A program made the translations under genes and the position numbers. Shown one piece after another: positions 1-11,764 of a DNA stretch of 64,000 nt. The notes under the pieces are model-generated. The model ran no database searches. It saw only the letters and a program-made list of their open reading frames with translations, and was not told the origin of the DNA. The stretch is from Oscarella lobularis (lineage: Eukaryota > Porifera > Homoscleromorpha > Homosclerophorida > Oscarellidae), in assembly GCF_947507565.1 (NCBI RefSeq), contig NC_089177.1, forward strand, positions 2,292,648-2,356,647. Direction: 5' to 3'. Numbering within the stretch: the first letter of the stretch is position 1; every line of letters starts with the position of its first letter.

Positions 1-157
1 CCGAGCGAAGGCGGAAATTTTTGATGACTTGCGGTAGGAGAACGAGAAACCAAATGGCGGCACTCACCAGGCCTCCGATGTTGCCGACGACGCATATTGG
101 CCTAGGCCAGTCGGTAAAGTTTCGGCAGTTTTGGTATAGAACGTCAGTGTTGTTCAT
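1..157 (-). CDS. PQ-loop repeat membrane protein, 5' exon only (truncated by window edge)
   Basis: The minus strand reads open from an ATG at 155-157 to the window edge. It encodes about 52 residues: a short N-terminus with an Asn-Asn-Thr site, then a hydrophobic helix containing GNIGGLVSAAIWF followed by LLPQVIKNFRLRS. The Gly-rich helix ending in Leu-Pro-Gln plus a basic stretch is the signature of the first PQ-loop repeat of the SLC66/PQLC family, which are seven-helix lysosomal or endosomal amino-acid carriers. The second PQ repeat and remaining helices lie outside the window, so the subfamily cannot be named. It is divergent from the glutamate receptor gene that starts at 491. Confidence 0.6.
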   Translation of the reverse strand, partial: MNNTDVLYQNCRNFTDWPRPICVVGNIGGLVSAAIWFLVLLPQVIKNFRLRS

Positions 158-490
158 TGGCTCACGTGATACAGGAGCAGTGGGTGGGACGACGGATGAT
201 ACGTTTTGAATAAAATGAAAAAATAAACGATATCAGAAGAGTGAAACCACCAGAGACTAAACGCGGTGAACCATAGATATAAATGGGACGACGTCATACG
301 TTTTTGAATATAAGATTTACTGAATTGTCTCACACTGAAGTGCCTTGCACGTCACATAGAAGATGCAACAATAGCTAGCCACGTTCTTTTCAAGCGCAGA
401 TCAATTTTAAATTTACGCTTAGTAACGCCAGTAACGAAGAGCAGCAAAATCCAATTAATCACTTATGCCTACTAACACCATCTAGGCGTT
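158..490. other. Intergenic spacer between PQ-loop gene and glutamate receptor gene
   Basis: No coding exon recognised. It is presumably the shared 5' region of two divergent genes. Confidence 0.5.
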
Positions 491-3478
491 ATGGAACGAT
501 TCTCTTTTGCACCCGTTGCTTTGCTCTTCTGTTACTTTTCGCTTTCATTTGCTAAAACTGCTGAATCGACGAAGGAAATAAGTACACTTCTAAAGGTGTA
601 GTCCTATGGCGCTTTAGATCGTACTTGCTCCCAAAGGTATACAAGCTAGCTACAGTTTTCTCGACGACCTTCGTCTGGAAATTCTCGCACGTTATTTGGA
701 AAATGAAACAGCAAGATCAGTAAAGATAAAACGAAACAACACGGCCTGCTTGCCGCCTCCATCGATACACCTAAAGATGGCGTCATGCAGCAGCTTGTCG
801 CCGCCCGTCGTACAAATCCAAAATGGGTCCGAAGTTTGCACAATCGGATTTGGCCATTCCAACAAAGGCCAATTAGAAGCTGCGAGAGCTTTTATGGGAT
901 ACAAGGGATGGGGAAATCTTGCTGAGTATCCAAGCTCGAGCTTTCGTGACAGTATGCCATAAAAACCTGCTCTAGGTTTTGATTATTTCGGTTCTTAGCA
1001 AGCGAGTTTTTCGCCGATCGTGCCACCGTTTTCGTTTCGTGCAAATCTTGGAAATGCTACGCACAGTTCAGAAAGAGGTTCAGGGAATGGGCTGAGAGTG
1101 CAGACTATAGAAGAGTGGCGTGGATTCTTGATGAAGACAATATGCGAATGGTAGGATGCAGTGGCGAGCTGCTGGCTGCTACAGCTACCAACTAGCCTAT
1201 ATATAACTGTGCATGTATTTTCTTATGCGTCAGGCTGCCAGAGATGGATCGTTCTCAAGCAGCGCGGAATTGGGAAACAGGCTGCGAGTGTTTGGCATCA
1301 AAAGAGCTTTTAGGGAGAACAAGAATGCCGTTAGACTTTCTCACTTATATCAGGTGATCAACGAACTTGAGCCCGATGAAGAGGCTACGGTAAGTAAGTA
1401 AGCAAGCAAGCAAAGGATAGGGTAAATAATCACTTTTTTGACGCTGATTTACCCTCGATCATAGCACGTGTACTGTCTTCCTGCTGATTGACGAGATGTT
1501 TTATAGAGCAACGGTGTATATCTCTATGAAGCAGCCTTGACTTTGCATCATCTGCTGAATGTAGGAGACGCTTTCTCTATCGATAAGGAAGCACGTCGAG
1601 TTGTAAGCTTTTTCTTCAACATAAAGAGCATTTTCCTTTTGCAAATAATTAATTGCTAGCTTAGAGATTTGGATTCCAAAGGCGTTCACGTGCGACTTGA
1701 CAGCAGCGGACGAATTCATCAATCCTACAACATATTTGAACTTGGAGAAACGTTTACACAACTAGTTGCCGTTTACAAGAAAGACAAGATACACGAAATC
1801 AGTAGGAAGCTTCCACCAGAATCACGTGCTCCAAAAAAGAGAAGAAAACGCGACGTTGTGATTCCTCAGTGTCCGCCAGCAAAAAAAGGAAGCAACGGAA
1901 AACTGCATTTCAGAGCTGCTATAGTTCTAGTAAGTTGTTGAGCACCGGCTCTGTCTGCGCTTTGATTTTTTCAAGTCAATTTGTTTTCTCCATAGGAACA
2001 ACCAGTGGCTACTCGTGCTCCCGGCAAACCAATATCTGGTTTTGCCGTTAACATGATGAACAGTCTGGCGCAAGCTCTGGATTTCACTTACGAACTCAGT
2101 GAAGCCAAAGATGGCATATACGGTGCTGTGACAATAAATGAGAGTACAGGCGAAGCCAATGCAACTGGCCTCATTGGGCAAGTCCTAAACTGCGTAAGTA
2201 ACAAAATTAAAGTTTCTCGAGTCGGTTTTTTCCGTTTCAGGACGTGGATCTGGCCGTGGGAGCATTGTCTATTTCCGCCGAACGAGAAGCAGTGATCGAC
2301 TTGACGAAGTCCTGGCACGACTACGGCTTAGTTCTGTTGACACCTGCGCCGGCAATCATTCAAAGCAACATTTGGAGCTGCTTCCATCCCTTTTCAACGG
2401 GAGTCTGGATGATAGTTCTCGGTGCACTCGGCCTTGTCATCTTGTCCGTACCGATAATGATTGCCGTGACCGGAAAACCATTCTACGGCACTTTAACGGA
2501 CAATCTTGATAGTCCCGGTATTGGACTAGGTCAACGTCTCTATGACTCTCTCTGGTTTCTCTTCAGCACGGGTTTGGGCCGGGGTCCGGACGGGGCCAAC
2601 TTACCCGTGCGAATTATCCTCGCCGGTTTCTTTGCCTTCATGCTCATTGTCACGTCAACGTACACGGCCAATTTGGCAGCGTTTCTTACCGCGGTACGGA
2701 CGGTCACCCCGATAAGAAGCGTACAAGATCTTGCCTACCAGAAAGCTATTCCCTTCGGAACCGTACGTCAGTCGGCCGTGGAGAAGATGTTCCTGACCTC
2801 CTCCGTATCGCCATTCAAAGAGATTGGCACGTACATGAGAAACAACCCCCAGTGGATGGTCAATACGGCCGAAGAAGGTGTAGATAAAGTAAAAAATGCG
2901 AATATGACAAATGGTGTTGGCTATGTTTTTATTTGGGACTCGCCAGTGCTGACTTACTATTCGCAGATAAAGCCCTGCACAGCTCAAGTAACAGGCCGTA
3001 CATTTTCAAAGAAGGCCTACGGGATTGGAATGCCGAAAGGGATGCCGTATCGAAGCAATTTCTCTTTGGAAATACTGAATATGCGAGCTGGCCGAAGTCT
3101 TACGTCACTGACAGCGGTTGGAAGTTCCCTCTATGAAAATGGCGAATGCGGAGTTCCGGGCGGAGGTGGGGGAAGTGAGGTTGAAGGAATTTCAGCTATA
3201 CATATTGCTGGCTCGGTTGTATTCACGTTTCTTGTGCCGTTGGGAATTGCTGCTTTGATTGCCAGTGTGCAGAAAGTCATTCGAAGCCGTTGCAGTTCAT
3301 CTACTACAAAGGGAAATGTAAGTGGAACGAAACAGCTTGGCGAAGGTTTTCTAATGTCTGTCTTTAGGGAAACGAGAACATCCAAACGAATACAGATGTA
3401 AGGTTTCTCCGCGAAACAAAAAAAGTTCAATTTCATTCTTGTTTGTAGGACAGCGAGACGAAATCAACGCCTTTGTAA
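491..3478 (+). CDS. Ionotropic glutamate receptor subunit, NMDA-receptor-like (spliced)
   Basis: An ATG at 491 begins a signal peptide (hydrophobic core PVALLFCYFSLSF) in exon 491-595. Exons between about 640 and 1190 carry amino-terminal-domain-like sequence whose borders I could not fix. From 1234 the exons run 1234-1389, 1507-1602, 1660-1929, 1996-2193, 2241-3317, 3368-3397 and 3449-3478, all phase 0. They give the end of the ATD, ligand-binding lobe S1 (agonist-carboxylate Arg in SAEREAVIDL), M1, a pore loop, M3 with TYTANLAAF (family SYTANLAAF), lobe S2 and M4, then a short tail ending TPL. S2 has FIWDSPVL, matching the GluN1 block with an Asp at the amino-group contact. It is a plasma-membrane ligand-gated cation channel. 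The channel half is certain; the 5' exons need a transcript. Confidence 0.85.
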
Positions 3479-3826
3479 GAGAAACACGAGATGTCTATTC
3501 TAGTTAGAACAGTAGAGTTGGACTGTAGTCACTTTGGTGCTTGTGACCCTAGATTTAGATGGTATAGGTCTATAGGAGCAATGACAGAGAAAGAAAACGA
3601 AACGTGATTCCAGGCTCAGCGAGGATAGACACTGATGGGGTTTCCAAGATGTGCTGCAGGTACACGGAGAGAAGAATTTTCACTGTCTTCATCCTCCAAA
3701 AGCAATCTAGAGTCAATTAGTAATCAATACCTGTACACTGCCATTTAGATTGAAACTGTCCATCTCACGGTTTACCTACAAAAGATGTAATAATCATGCT
3801 GTACCGTTTTGTAGCCGCCACCGCCA

Positions 3827-6720
3827 TCACTTGATTCCCTTCCTTAGGTATCTAATAAAACGCAGCAGGTTAGTCCTGGCATTTTCAGCAACTGGAAGTC
3901 GAGCTCCGAGACTTTTCCTCTTAGACGCAATCTAGACAAAGAAAAAAAAAACAAAGCCGGCGCTCGTGCTTTCACATACAAAATGACGTAATAATACCCT
4001 CTTCTTCAAACCGGATGCTACTCCTTCCAATTGGGGTAGTAACTGCAAAAATTTGACGGTCGGCAAGACGATGTCGCCGTCGCCGCCAAAAACATCAAAA
4101 ATAGCGTCCAAAGCCTCGACCACGACCCAGAGATCCGTGTCACTAGATACGGCTTTGCACAGAGCGCTCCCGACGACCTGTGCAAGGAGACACAGAGAGC
4201 GACACTGAATCGCTTTAGTATCCACAAAAACGCGTACATACCGTAAGCAGCTCCGCGGCATCTGAACGCTGAGCTAGTGACGTCCCAAGGACGCCAAGTA
4301 GGCCGACAACATTGGCGCGCACGGACGGAAAAGCCACCGTTGGACACACGGAGGCAATTCGGATAATCTGCTCAGGTTGAACGCACTAGGAAAGAAATCG
4401 TTTCTTACGGGGAGATCACAGAACCTAGGCAGCACTTTATGTCCCGTCAATTGTAGCCTCTTTGCTAACGAACGCATAGCGCCGGTCACCGCTTCAAGAA
4501 ATTCTTCGTCTGAACGAGATGGACCTAGAACAGAAGGTCAATAAAAAAAAAACGTGAACTCGCTTGGCCTCTTTTGCGCCTGCCTTTTTCCGATACTCCT
4601 GTCGCCAAGTCGAATAGACTTGGCCACAGGCTGTCAAGCGAATCGGGTCGACTGAGCTCGTCGCTGTCTAACATCGAGAGCATATTGTGCAGCGCTACCA
4701 ATGCTCGAGACTGTACGGTGTTCAGCCTTGAAAAGAGAAGAGACGTTAGGAAGACGACGCGCCGTCGGCGAATGCGCTAACTTTTGTACAAGTGTCTGGC
4801 CGAGGTTATGGGCGCCCAACAGTTCATAAACAGCCGGATCGGCAAATCGGCATTTGCTTAATGTCTACGCACGTTATATCCTATTCTTTTAAATTAATTA
4901 ATTAAGGCGGTACCTTTTCTGGTAGGCAGTGACTGACGACAGCCTCAACACTGTCAACAGACATACTCAATGCCATCTAGAAAGAGACGTTCCAAAATAG
5001 AAGAGAAAAACTATTCTATGCTTGTTTACTGATTCGAATCCACTTCCATTCTGCTCCTCCTCGACTCCTTCCACTTCACTGTCCGACTCTGACGGGAGGC
5101 TACCTCCATCATCACTACTGTCTAAAGGCCATCGGTCGCGGACTTTCAACTATATTGTATACGTAACTAACCATCATTGCAGCACAGGTTTGCCAATATT
5201 TCTAAAGCTAGTTGCTGAGCTGCTAACGCGATTCTAATATCTAACACCTAAGGAAAGAAAATGTCTTGATAATAACAAATATTAGTCTAAGATTGTCGAT
5301 GGAGTAAGTGGACAAAGGCAAATATGACAACAGCTAAAATAATCTCACCTGATCTGATTCCTTACGTTCTTGATACTATGAAACGACGAGAGTTTACAGT
5401 ATTATTTCACTACCAGATTTCTCCTTCTCGTCGTACCTTTTCTGCTTCCTCTATCGCCCCAGCATCAGCTGCTACAAGATCAGGGGCAATAGCTTTCATT
5501 TGAGCCGGAACGTCGACGTCCAGCGCTTTTGCAAGTGCGCGTGCAATGGCCTGCATTGCTTGGCCGCGAGCGACTGGTGACATGTGTCGATGAACGTTGA
5601 ATAGGATGCCTGCCGTCAGGACGCGAAGCATCATGTGACGAACGGCGTCTCCATCGCATAGGAGAAGACGTTCGAGTGTCGTGAGCATTTCGCCAGAACC
5701 GACTATGGTTTCACAAAGGGGAGGATTTTCCTCTGTCACCGTGTGCAGGCACTGAGCTGAATAGAGAAAGAAATGAAAGAAATGACACAATTACGAACTT
5801 GACATTGTTTTCTACCTGCCGTCACTGCTATCGACGGAAAGAATCTTTCAGACGAGATGCAGTAGAAGACGAGGGGGAGAAGATTTTCGCTGTTGAAGAT
5901 CTTCACGACCGTAGCGGAGCATTCACTGCAATACAATGCAAAAAGCAAATAGTCGTGTCAACATGCCGAGATGACCTTAAATTCCATAGTAGATGAAGCC
6001 CTTGTTCAATTTGGTCGAGACACGTTTCGTCGATGGGAGCAGCGTCACTAATCGTCACACTTTCAAGCGACTGCAGCAGTAGACACAGTCAGTTTATGCT
6101 CGATCGACGACGACGGCTCTTTCAACTTACACGCTTGAAGAAGACCACGAGAGACGTCATCACATCGTCCTCTACCATACGAACGCACGTCTCGTGACCG
6201 GCAATAGTCAAATTCCTACAACGAGGAAGTAGGAACAGAAAATAAAGTGACCTTTCTACATGGACTACTCACTGAACCTCAATGCAAGACTTAGTAAAGA
6301 TTGAGGTACAGTGAGGAGCATCTAACTAAAGTAGACTACACCTGAGCATACCTCAGTGCTCCGGCTGCTCCCAGTCGCAGTGCTTCGCACTCGTCGACGA
6401 GCATCGACGCGAGCGACTTCACAACGCCTTTATCGAGCAGAATCGGCACGATTTCGGCTTCAAGAACGAGATTCGCGAGTCCGGCGCACGCACACTGACG
6501 ATCTTCGGCCGAAGGACTGGAGAGCTGAGAACGCGTAGGATATTGACAAAGCGAAGGCAGCAACGGCAATCGCAGTTACCATTTCGATTAGATGATCGTG
6601 CGCCGACGACGAATCGACGGCGTCCAGAACGCTTTCCTGCTCTTCTATCGCTTCGGCGACGCTGGGAAGGCCTGTCGGCTGAATGCGAGCCTTCTTTCGC
6701 TTCTTTCGGAGCTTTCCCAT
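3827..6720 (-). CDS. HEATR3: HEATR3/Syo1-like HEAT-armadillo protein (spliced)
   Basis: The start at 6718-6720 opens with the basic MGKLRKKRKKARIQPTG, matching the conserved HEATR3 N-terminus. The second exon has SSPSAEDRQCACAGLANLV and ends in AAGALR, the first HEAT repeat. Further HEAT exons follow, including one with VVEALDAIFDVFGGD near 4100. The last exon (about 3827-3931) has ENARTNLLRFIRYLRK, the conserved C-terminus, then TGA. HEATR3 and yeast Syo1 escort ribosomal proteins uL18/uL5 into the nucleus for 5S RNP assembly. I chose the internal ATG over upstream extensions because of the family N-terminus. Middle exon borders were not all resolved. The 3' end is convergent with the glutamate receptor gene. 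Confidence 0.88.
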
Positions 6721-6840
6721 CGCTTGGAACGGTCGGTAAAAGACGCTATGTTCGTTTAGAGCATTGCTTCTTCGCGAAGGTGAGATTGCACGTGGGTTTT
6801 TTGCGTAGGGAAATCTAACCACAAAGTGCCCCGTATAAAG
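6721..6840. promoter_or_regulatory. 120-bp divergent promoter region between HEATR3 and PSENEN
   Basis: The two start codons face away from each other with only 120 bp between them, so both 5' UTRs and any core promoters must share this stretch. No TATA box was seen. Confidence 0.5.
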
Positions 6841-7256
6841 ATGGACATCAGTCGAGCGTCTCGAGACGAAAAGCTCCAAATCTGTCGCAAGTGTTAGTCT
6901 AGACGTTCAGAACGCCTTTTGTTTTGTACTCTCTTTATCATTTTAAGACTATCGGTGGGGATTCTTCTGCCTGCCGTTCATTTGGCTCGTGAATTTCGTC
7001 TGGTTCTTCAAGGACGCCTTTCGCAAGTCGAACCCGGACAAAGAGATACGAAAATGTAAGCAAAATTTGCCCGCTCGGCGACAACGAGCACACTAATCGA
7101 GGAAGCGTTTGAATAGACCTCTTGAGATCAATTTCGGGCGTCGGCATCTGGATTGTTGTCTGGACGACGTGGATCGTCATCTATCAGAAGAAACGAGCTT
7201 CTTGGGGAGGCTTCGGCGATGGACTGTCAGTGACAGTACCGGGCGGAGTTCCCTAG
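6841..7256 (+). CDS. PSENEN: Gamma-secretase subunit PEN-2
   Basis: Three exons (6841-6892, 6948-7055, 7117-7256) splice in frame to 99 codons, against about 101 in other animals. Exon 1 encodes ASRDEKLQICRK; the join completes KYY, followed by GFFCLPFIWLVNFVWFF, the first membrane segment. Exon 3 gives the second hydrophobic segment, WIVVWTTWIVIY, and ends SVTVPGGVP, equivalent to the conserved C-terminal SFTIPLGTP of PEN-2. The protein completes and activates the presenilin-nicastrin-APH1 protease that cleaves Notch and other single-pass proteins within the membrane. The introns are about 55-61 bp. Each exon alone is under the usual ORF size cut, so the gene is easy to miss. Confidence 0.95.
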
Positions 7257-7552
7257 TAGGTGGCAGAAGAATTGTGCGAACGAACGTTCCAAATCAAATA
7301 TCATATCATTGTTATTAAATTTGTTCCGTTTGGCGTTTGTAGTAGTTATTGTATCCTTATAATATCTCTCTTAGTTCAAAGAACGATTCCAACTCAAACA
7401 AAAATTGACTATAGAACTCAACTCTTGTCATTGTCATTAAATAGTTACTGTATCTTAGTCGAAAGAATAAACCCAACTCATCAAAAATTTGTTTAAACTA
7501 TAGAACTCAACTCAATCAAGAATTCCAATAAACCAACCGCATCTATGTCACC
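7257..7552. other. Short AT-rich spacer between PSENEN and the PTP-like gene A
   Basis: Convergent 3' ends flank this stretch. It has two loosely repeated segments (around 7380-7420 and 7460-7515) sharing the words CAACTC and CTATAGAACTCAACTC. No gene is seen. Confidence 0.4.
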
Positions 7553-9925
7553 TTATTGAGCAGAAGGATGGGTGACAGGCAGCATCCAGGGTTGAAAACC
7601 CGGCGGTGTGTGATGAACGGTCACTGGGACATTCCTCTGATGAGGAGCTGCGGCAGCAGCAGCAGCAGCAGCAGCAAATGGAAGTGGCCAATGAGTGAGG
7701 TAAGAGGGAGGTGGACGTGGAGAAAACGTAGCCAATCCATTCCACTGATTGTTGACGGGAGCCCGAGGACGTGAGGGCAGCCCCTCATGGTTATCGGGAG
7801 CAGTTCCATAGTGCTGAGGAGGCGGTCGGGCGACGGGCAAGGGAGCCTTTCCGTTGTGCTGACGACTCGGTGGGCCCGCCAGCCCGTGGTCAACGGGAAC
7901 AGTTCCGTTGTGCTGAGGAGGGGCATAGTCGATGGGATCCGTTTGCTTGTGCTGTGAGGCTATAGGCAGCCTTTTTAGGAATCCATTGATCAGACGGCAT
8001 TGGACGCCCATCGCCGCTTCAATTCGCTGAAAGCGCTTGTTCATGGAAGACTCCAACAACTGGAGAGACGTGGCAAAATCACAGCTGCACGCTGTCGTGA
8101 GTGGGTTGCGGCTTGGCAGAATCGCTTGGTGGCCGACGTCGCCGTGATAACCGGAGTCGTCTTCACCGCTACCGCCGTCTCCTTCGCCGCCGTCTCCTTC
8201 GCCGCCGTCTCCTTCGCCGGAGTCTCCTTCTCCGCCGCCTCCTTCGCCGCCGTCTCCTTCGCCACCGTCTCCTCCGCTGCCTGAAGGTACTTGCTCATTG
8301 CAGTTGCTGTTTGCTCTGACCGTCGCGTTCCTCTCAGTACTGAGGGCTTTTGCTTTTGGAAGAAGACAAAAGATCCCGTTTCTCTGTCTAAAGGGAAAAC
8401 GCAGAAGGACTTACCCGTGGCTTCAAGCGTAGTTGACATAAGATTCTTGAGGACCTCATAGCAGATTGATTTCGCAGCCTAAAAATACAATTGACGACAC
8501 GCATCCTTTTTCGTCACAATAGCTACGCACCATTTCCTTCAAAAAGTCGCCGTAGTGTTCCCTCATCGACGAAATAAGTACTTCCACGGACACTAATCAA
8601 GGCTCTTTGATGAAAGATTATACTACTGCTGTACTATAGCTAGCCTACCCATCAAAGCGACGTCTTTCAAATGCAAGAGACGAATAAAACGATCAATCAC
8701 GACAAGTGCGTCGCGAAATTGTGTGCCTTCTCTAGAAAAGATTTCCATCAAATGAAAAAAGCATCATTTCTCTGTAACGGCGTCACGGACTCGCTATGAA
8801 ACACCAGCTTGTCGTCGTCGTCAGTTGTTGTAGCAATATCAGCAGACATACGCAGTACACTGCCGGCACGCGGACGACCACTGGGAAAATTAATCAGAAA
8901 GCAAACACGTGATTGGTTACACTTACTCGTCAGACCAACCGGAAAGCTGATAATGTGTAATGATCTTGTGCTGATCACGCATCTACACAACTGACGTCAC
9001 GTTTATTCTTTTTCCATGCATGTCTCCACCTTCAATGTGATCGTCCTGGCGACGTATCCGTTCTTAGCTGATTCAGCGTCGCACTGGATAAACAAGAACC
9101 CGTGCTCTGTTTGGATTCCATATGGCCGATTCTCAGGCCAATAGTTTTCACCCTAAGATGGCAGACTACACTAGTACTACTATAGTAGCCGAGGTACGTT
9201 ACTACCTTCACGTCAATCATTGCAATAAGTGAGACATCCATTCTCCACACTCTCATCCAGAATTTCTTTTTCTCCACTATTCCAACAGGAGTGTGAGCAA
9301 GAAAGTACACTGGTGAATACTTAAAAATTCTACAGTTAGAATCTACTGCTTTCTGTTGTGAACAAAGTCACCTGTGAATCGGCTTCGATGAAAGCATCGT
9401 CGTTATCTGCATGAAGCGATGCCTGTGATGTCTTGGCTACGCAGCCAGCAGCATGACCATAATCGCACGGCTAAAAACAAGAGTTATAAAAGACAAAGAA
9501 AGGCGCCCCCGCCTTTTCACTTGCCTTCTTTGGAACAGTTTTCGTCACATCTTCCGCGCCTCTCGCTTTGTTGCGGAGAGAGTTTGACGCCTCCAGCTCG
9601 TCAGACTGCGCGAACAGTTTCGGATCATTCCTAAACAGAGATGTGAAACAATGCTCCGTCTGTTTTTTGTCAGAGCCTCTTTCTAACTCGTTTGTGAGTT
9701 CGAGCTGTCTTTTTCTCGTTGAAGTGGCACTCTCTCTGCAAGATAAAAAGGCGAGCTGCGCGCTTTTGTGAAAGAAGGCGTGGGAAACCGAACGTAAGAA
9801 CGTGGGAACGGGACAACGGGACAATGAGGAGGCAGGAGCGGACCTCAGTACCTTATTCTGAATTCTTCGATCGCCCTGGCAGCACGGACGGCACGTGAGT
9901 GGAGAGAGTCGTCGAACGCTTCCAT
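7553..9925 (-). CDS. Degenerate protein tyrosine phosphatase domain with low-complexity tail, paralogue A (spliced)
   Basis: Reading from the ATG at 9923-9925 (MEAFDDSLHSR) the exons give a charged N-terminus, then the PTP core in order: YFLAHTPVGIVEKKKFW (family YIATQGPL...FW), VWRMDVSLIAMIDVKG, NYWPENRPYG, HYQLSGWSDDGRP (WPD loop), and FHSESVTPEGTQF where the catalytic HCSAGxGRTG loop should be. The catalytic Cys reads Ser and the loop Arg reads Glu, so it cannot work as a classical phosphatase. VVIDRFIRLL and a final helix follow. The tail has a Gly-Glu-Asp repeat (8160-8285), a helical stretch, and a Pro/His-rich C-terminus with ten alanines. There is no signal peptide or membrane segment, so it is probably cytosolic. 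Exon borders in the N-terminal part are tentative. Tandem paralogue of 11765-14479. Confidence 0.7.
7648..7677. repeat. (GCA)n microsatellite coding poly-Ala in PTP-like gene A
   Basis: Uninterrupted trinucleotide repeat inside the last exon; on the minus strand it reads as a run of alanines. Confidence 0.85.
8160..8285. repeat. 15-bp tandem repeat coding Gly-Gly-Glu-Gly-Asp units
   Basis: About eight imperfect 15-bp units lie in the tail exon of PTP-like gene A. In the frame shared with paralogue B they read GGEGD/GGSGE; another frame stays open as a KETAA repeat. Confidence 0.8.
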
Positions 9926-10369
9926 CAGCCTGAGAGAAGTGGGCGGAGTGCGCGCGCAAAACATACGTTCCTGCCAGTGACGTCGAGACAAACCACTCCC
10001 ATGCAGTCTCTCCTGGTCTGCCCTCACAAGAGTAGATATTTTCTTCTAACGGGCGTTTTGGACGCAGCACACTCCAGAACTTCGCCTCGTCTAATGATTT
10101 CAACGAAGGAAATCGTGCAGCGTGAAATTAGCCTGTAAACTAGAGAATGATGGCCCGGTGTTCACCGTGTTGCCATCATGCAGAGCCTCCCATCGCTTAC
10201 CGTACGCGAGTGCATAACATAGTGTGACGTCATAGTTTTTATGCTGTCACATATTCACGTTGTCATTACAGCCGTTAGCTACTACTAGTACAGCTCAGTC
10301 CTACCTACATACTGTAAATACAGTACTTGCATGATTGCTGTGTTTTCCTAATTAGGCGCTTTTCTGACG

Positions 10370-11056
10370 TACAGTACAGTGCGTGCCAGCATAAATGGCC
10401 ACAAAACGCGCGCTAAGATCACTGTAGATCACTCGCTGCAAGACATACAGTGTCACTGTGTGTCAACGAAAATCACTCTAATGCCTATTTTAAACAGGGA
10501 TGTCAGTTTGACTTTTGTGGGACGTACTCCCAAAGATTTAAATTTTTTGCAAGTTTAGCGCGCGCTAATTTTGTAAAGGAAAGAACATTTTCAAATTCGC
10601 CGATAATAAATTTCTAAACAATGCACGTGAGAAGCCATTTATAGAGTGAGTTTCTTTCTAACTTGATCCCTAACGGAAAAAAATGCATTTCTATTTACGT
10701 CACGTGACATCCGTTTCTTTCCACCGAATTACTGTATTGAAAATCAAAGATAATGAAGTTTTAGAAAATGGTATAAAGTGACAGATGAGTTTATGAAAGC
10801 CGTCATATGTTGTTTGAAACTGGAAAAAAACGAACTTTTCTGTGTTCTTAGCAAAACGTATAGAAACGTTGTCTGCGGTGAAATCAAAACCGTTTTCTTA
10901 CAAAATAGACGTAAATAGAAATGCTAGACTTCATTGGAAATCCTTGATGTGACGATCAAACGTCAAAACTACGCCAAATGTAAACTACGCTCTGAATTCC
11001 TCGCGCGCTACTAAAAGTCCCGTTTGGCCATTTATGCTGGCACGCACTGCACTGTA
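10370..11056. mobile_element. Non-autonomous Tc1/mariner-type MITE
   Basis: The ends are near-perfect terminal inverted repeats of about 31 bp (CAGTACAGTGCGTGCCAGCA at the left, its complement with one mismatch at the right) flanked by TA on both sides, the target duplication of Tc1/mariner elements. Inside, further inverted segments exist, for example 17 bp near 10684 and its complement near 10905. There is no transposase ORF. It lies between the two PTP-like paralogues. Confidence 0.8.
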
Positions 11057-11095
11057 TTTGATAATGTGCTCTGTATTTGAGGAGGACCTATGCAT

Positions 11096-11128
11096 GTGTA
11101 CGGGTCATATTTCCTGTTACCCGTACAC
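11096..11128. repeat. Short perfect hairpin (10-bp stem)
   Basis: GTGTACGGGT and its complement ACCCGTACAC are separated by 13 bases, just outside the right end of the MITE. No T-run follows, so it is not an obvious terminator. Confidence 0.5.
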
Positions 11129-11423
11129 GCGTACATACCCACCCATATACTGTACATGTGACTGGATACTTTTGATTGTGACGTCAGAGCGTGACAATCA
11201 AAACTGTCGTTTCGGTTTCTCAGCGCATTTATAACACGGAAAATAGCACAGATCAATTGGAAATAAGGGTTTCTACGCATTTTTTCCGATTATGAAAGAA
11301 AAAACGCTTTATTCGCGCCGTAAATCGCCTTTTTCGGGTCACCGTTTTGGGCCCCATGTCGCGCATGCGCTGTACGAAAAAAGGGTTTTTTAAGTTACGT
11401 CACAATACCGAGCGTGACGAACA

Positions 11424-11460
11424 GACATACATACATACATACAGACAGACATACAGACAC
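11424..11460. repeat. (ACAT/ACAG)n microsatellite
   Basis: Tetranucleotide tract of ACAT units changing into ACAG units, in the spacer between the PTP-like paralogues. Confidence 0.85.
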
Positions 11461-11764
11461 TTCCGGCCCTAAGATCACGTTTGAGAGAGCCTCCCTTCGC
11501 CGTTATACGGGCTCCACCCGTACAACTCTGGTGGTCGGCTCCATTATCAGTCAATCTTTTCCCTACTCCAAGGCGAAGCTAACACGGCACTTGACTTCAG
11601 TCTGTTTATTGTTAATTTGACGTTTGTACTAATAACAGTTATTTTATCCTTAAAGTATCACTTCTCTTACAGTAGTTGAAAGAATTAGACCAAACTCGTC
11701 ATTATGCACTCTGTAACTTCATAAACTTAATTTATTAAGTAACCGGTTCTGCTGCAAATCCGGA

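Noticed and set aside
6938-7180. Minus-strand 80-codon ORF over PSENEN
   Set aside because: Antisense shadow; the plus strand gives all PEN-2 motifs over three spliced exons.
8041-8439. KETAAKE repeat frame as the real tail of PTP-like gene A
   Set aside because: Only the other frame matches paralogue B (DSGYH...SHQ block), so the KETAA frame is a by-product of the 15-bp repeat.
9471-10103. 210-codon minus ORF as one large exon of PTP-like gene A
   Set aside because: Paralogue B and splice signals show only parts of it are exons; the rest is intron or 5' flank read in frame by chance.
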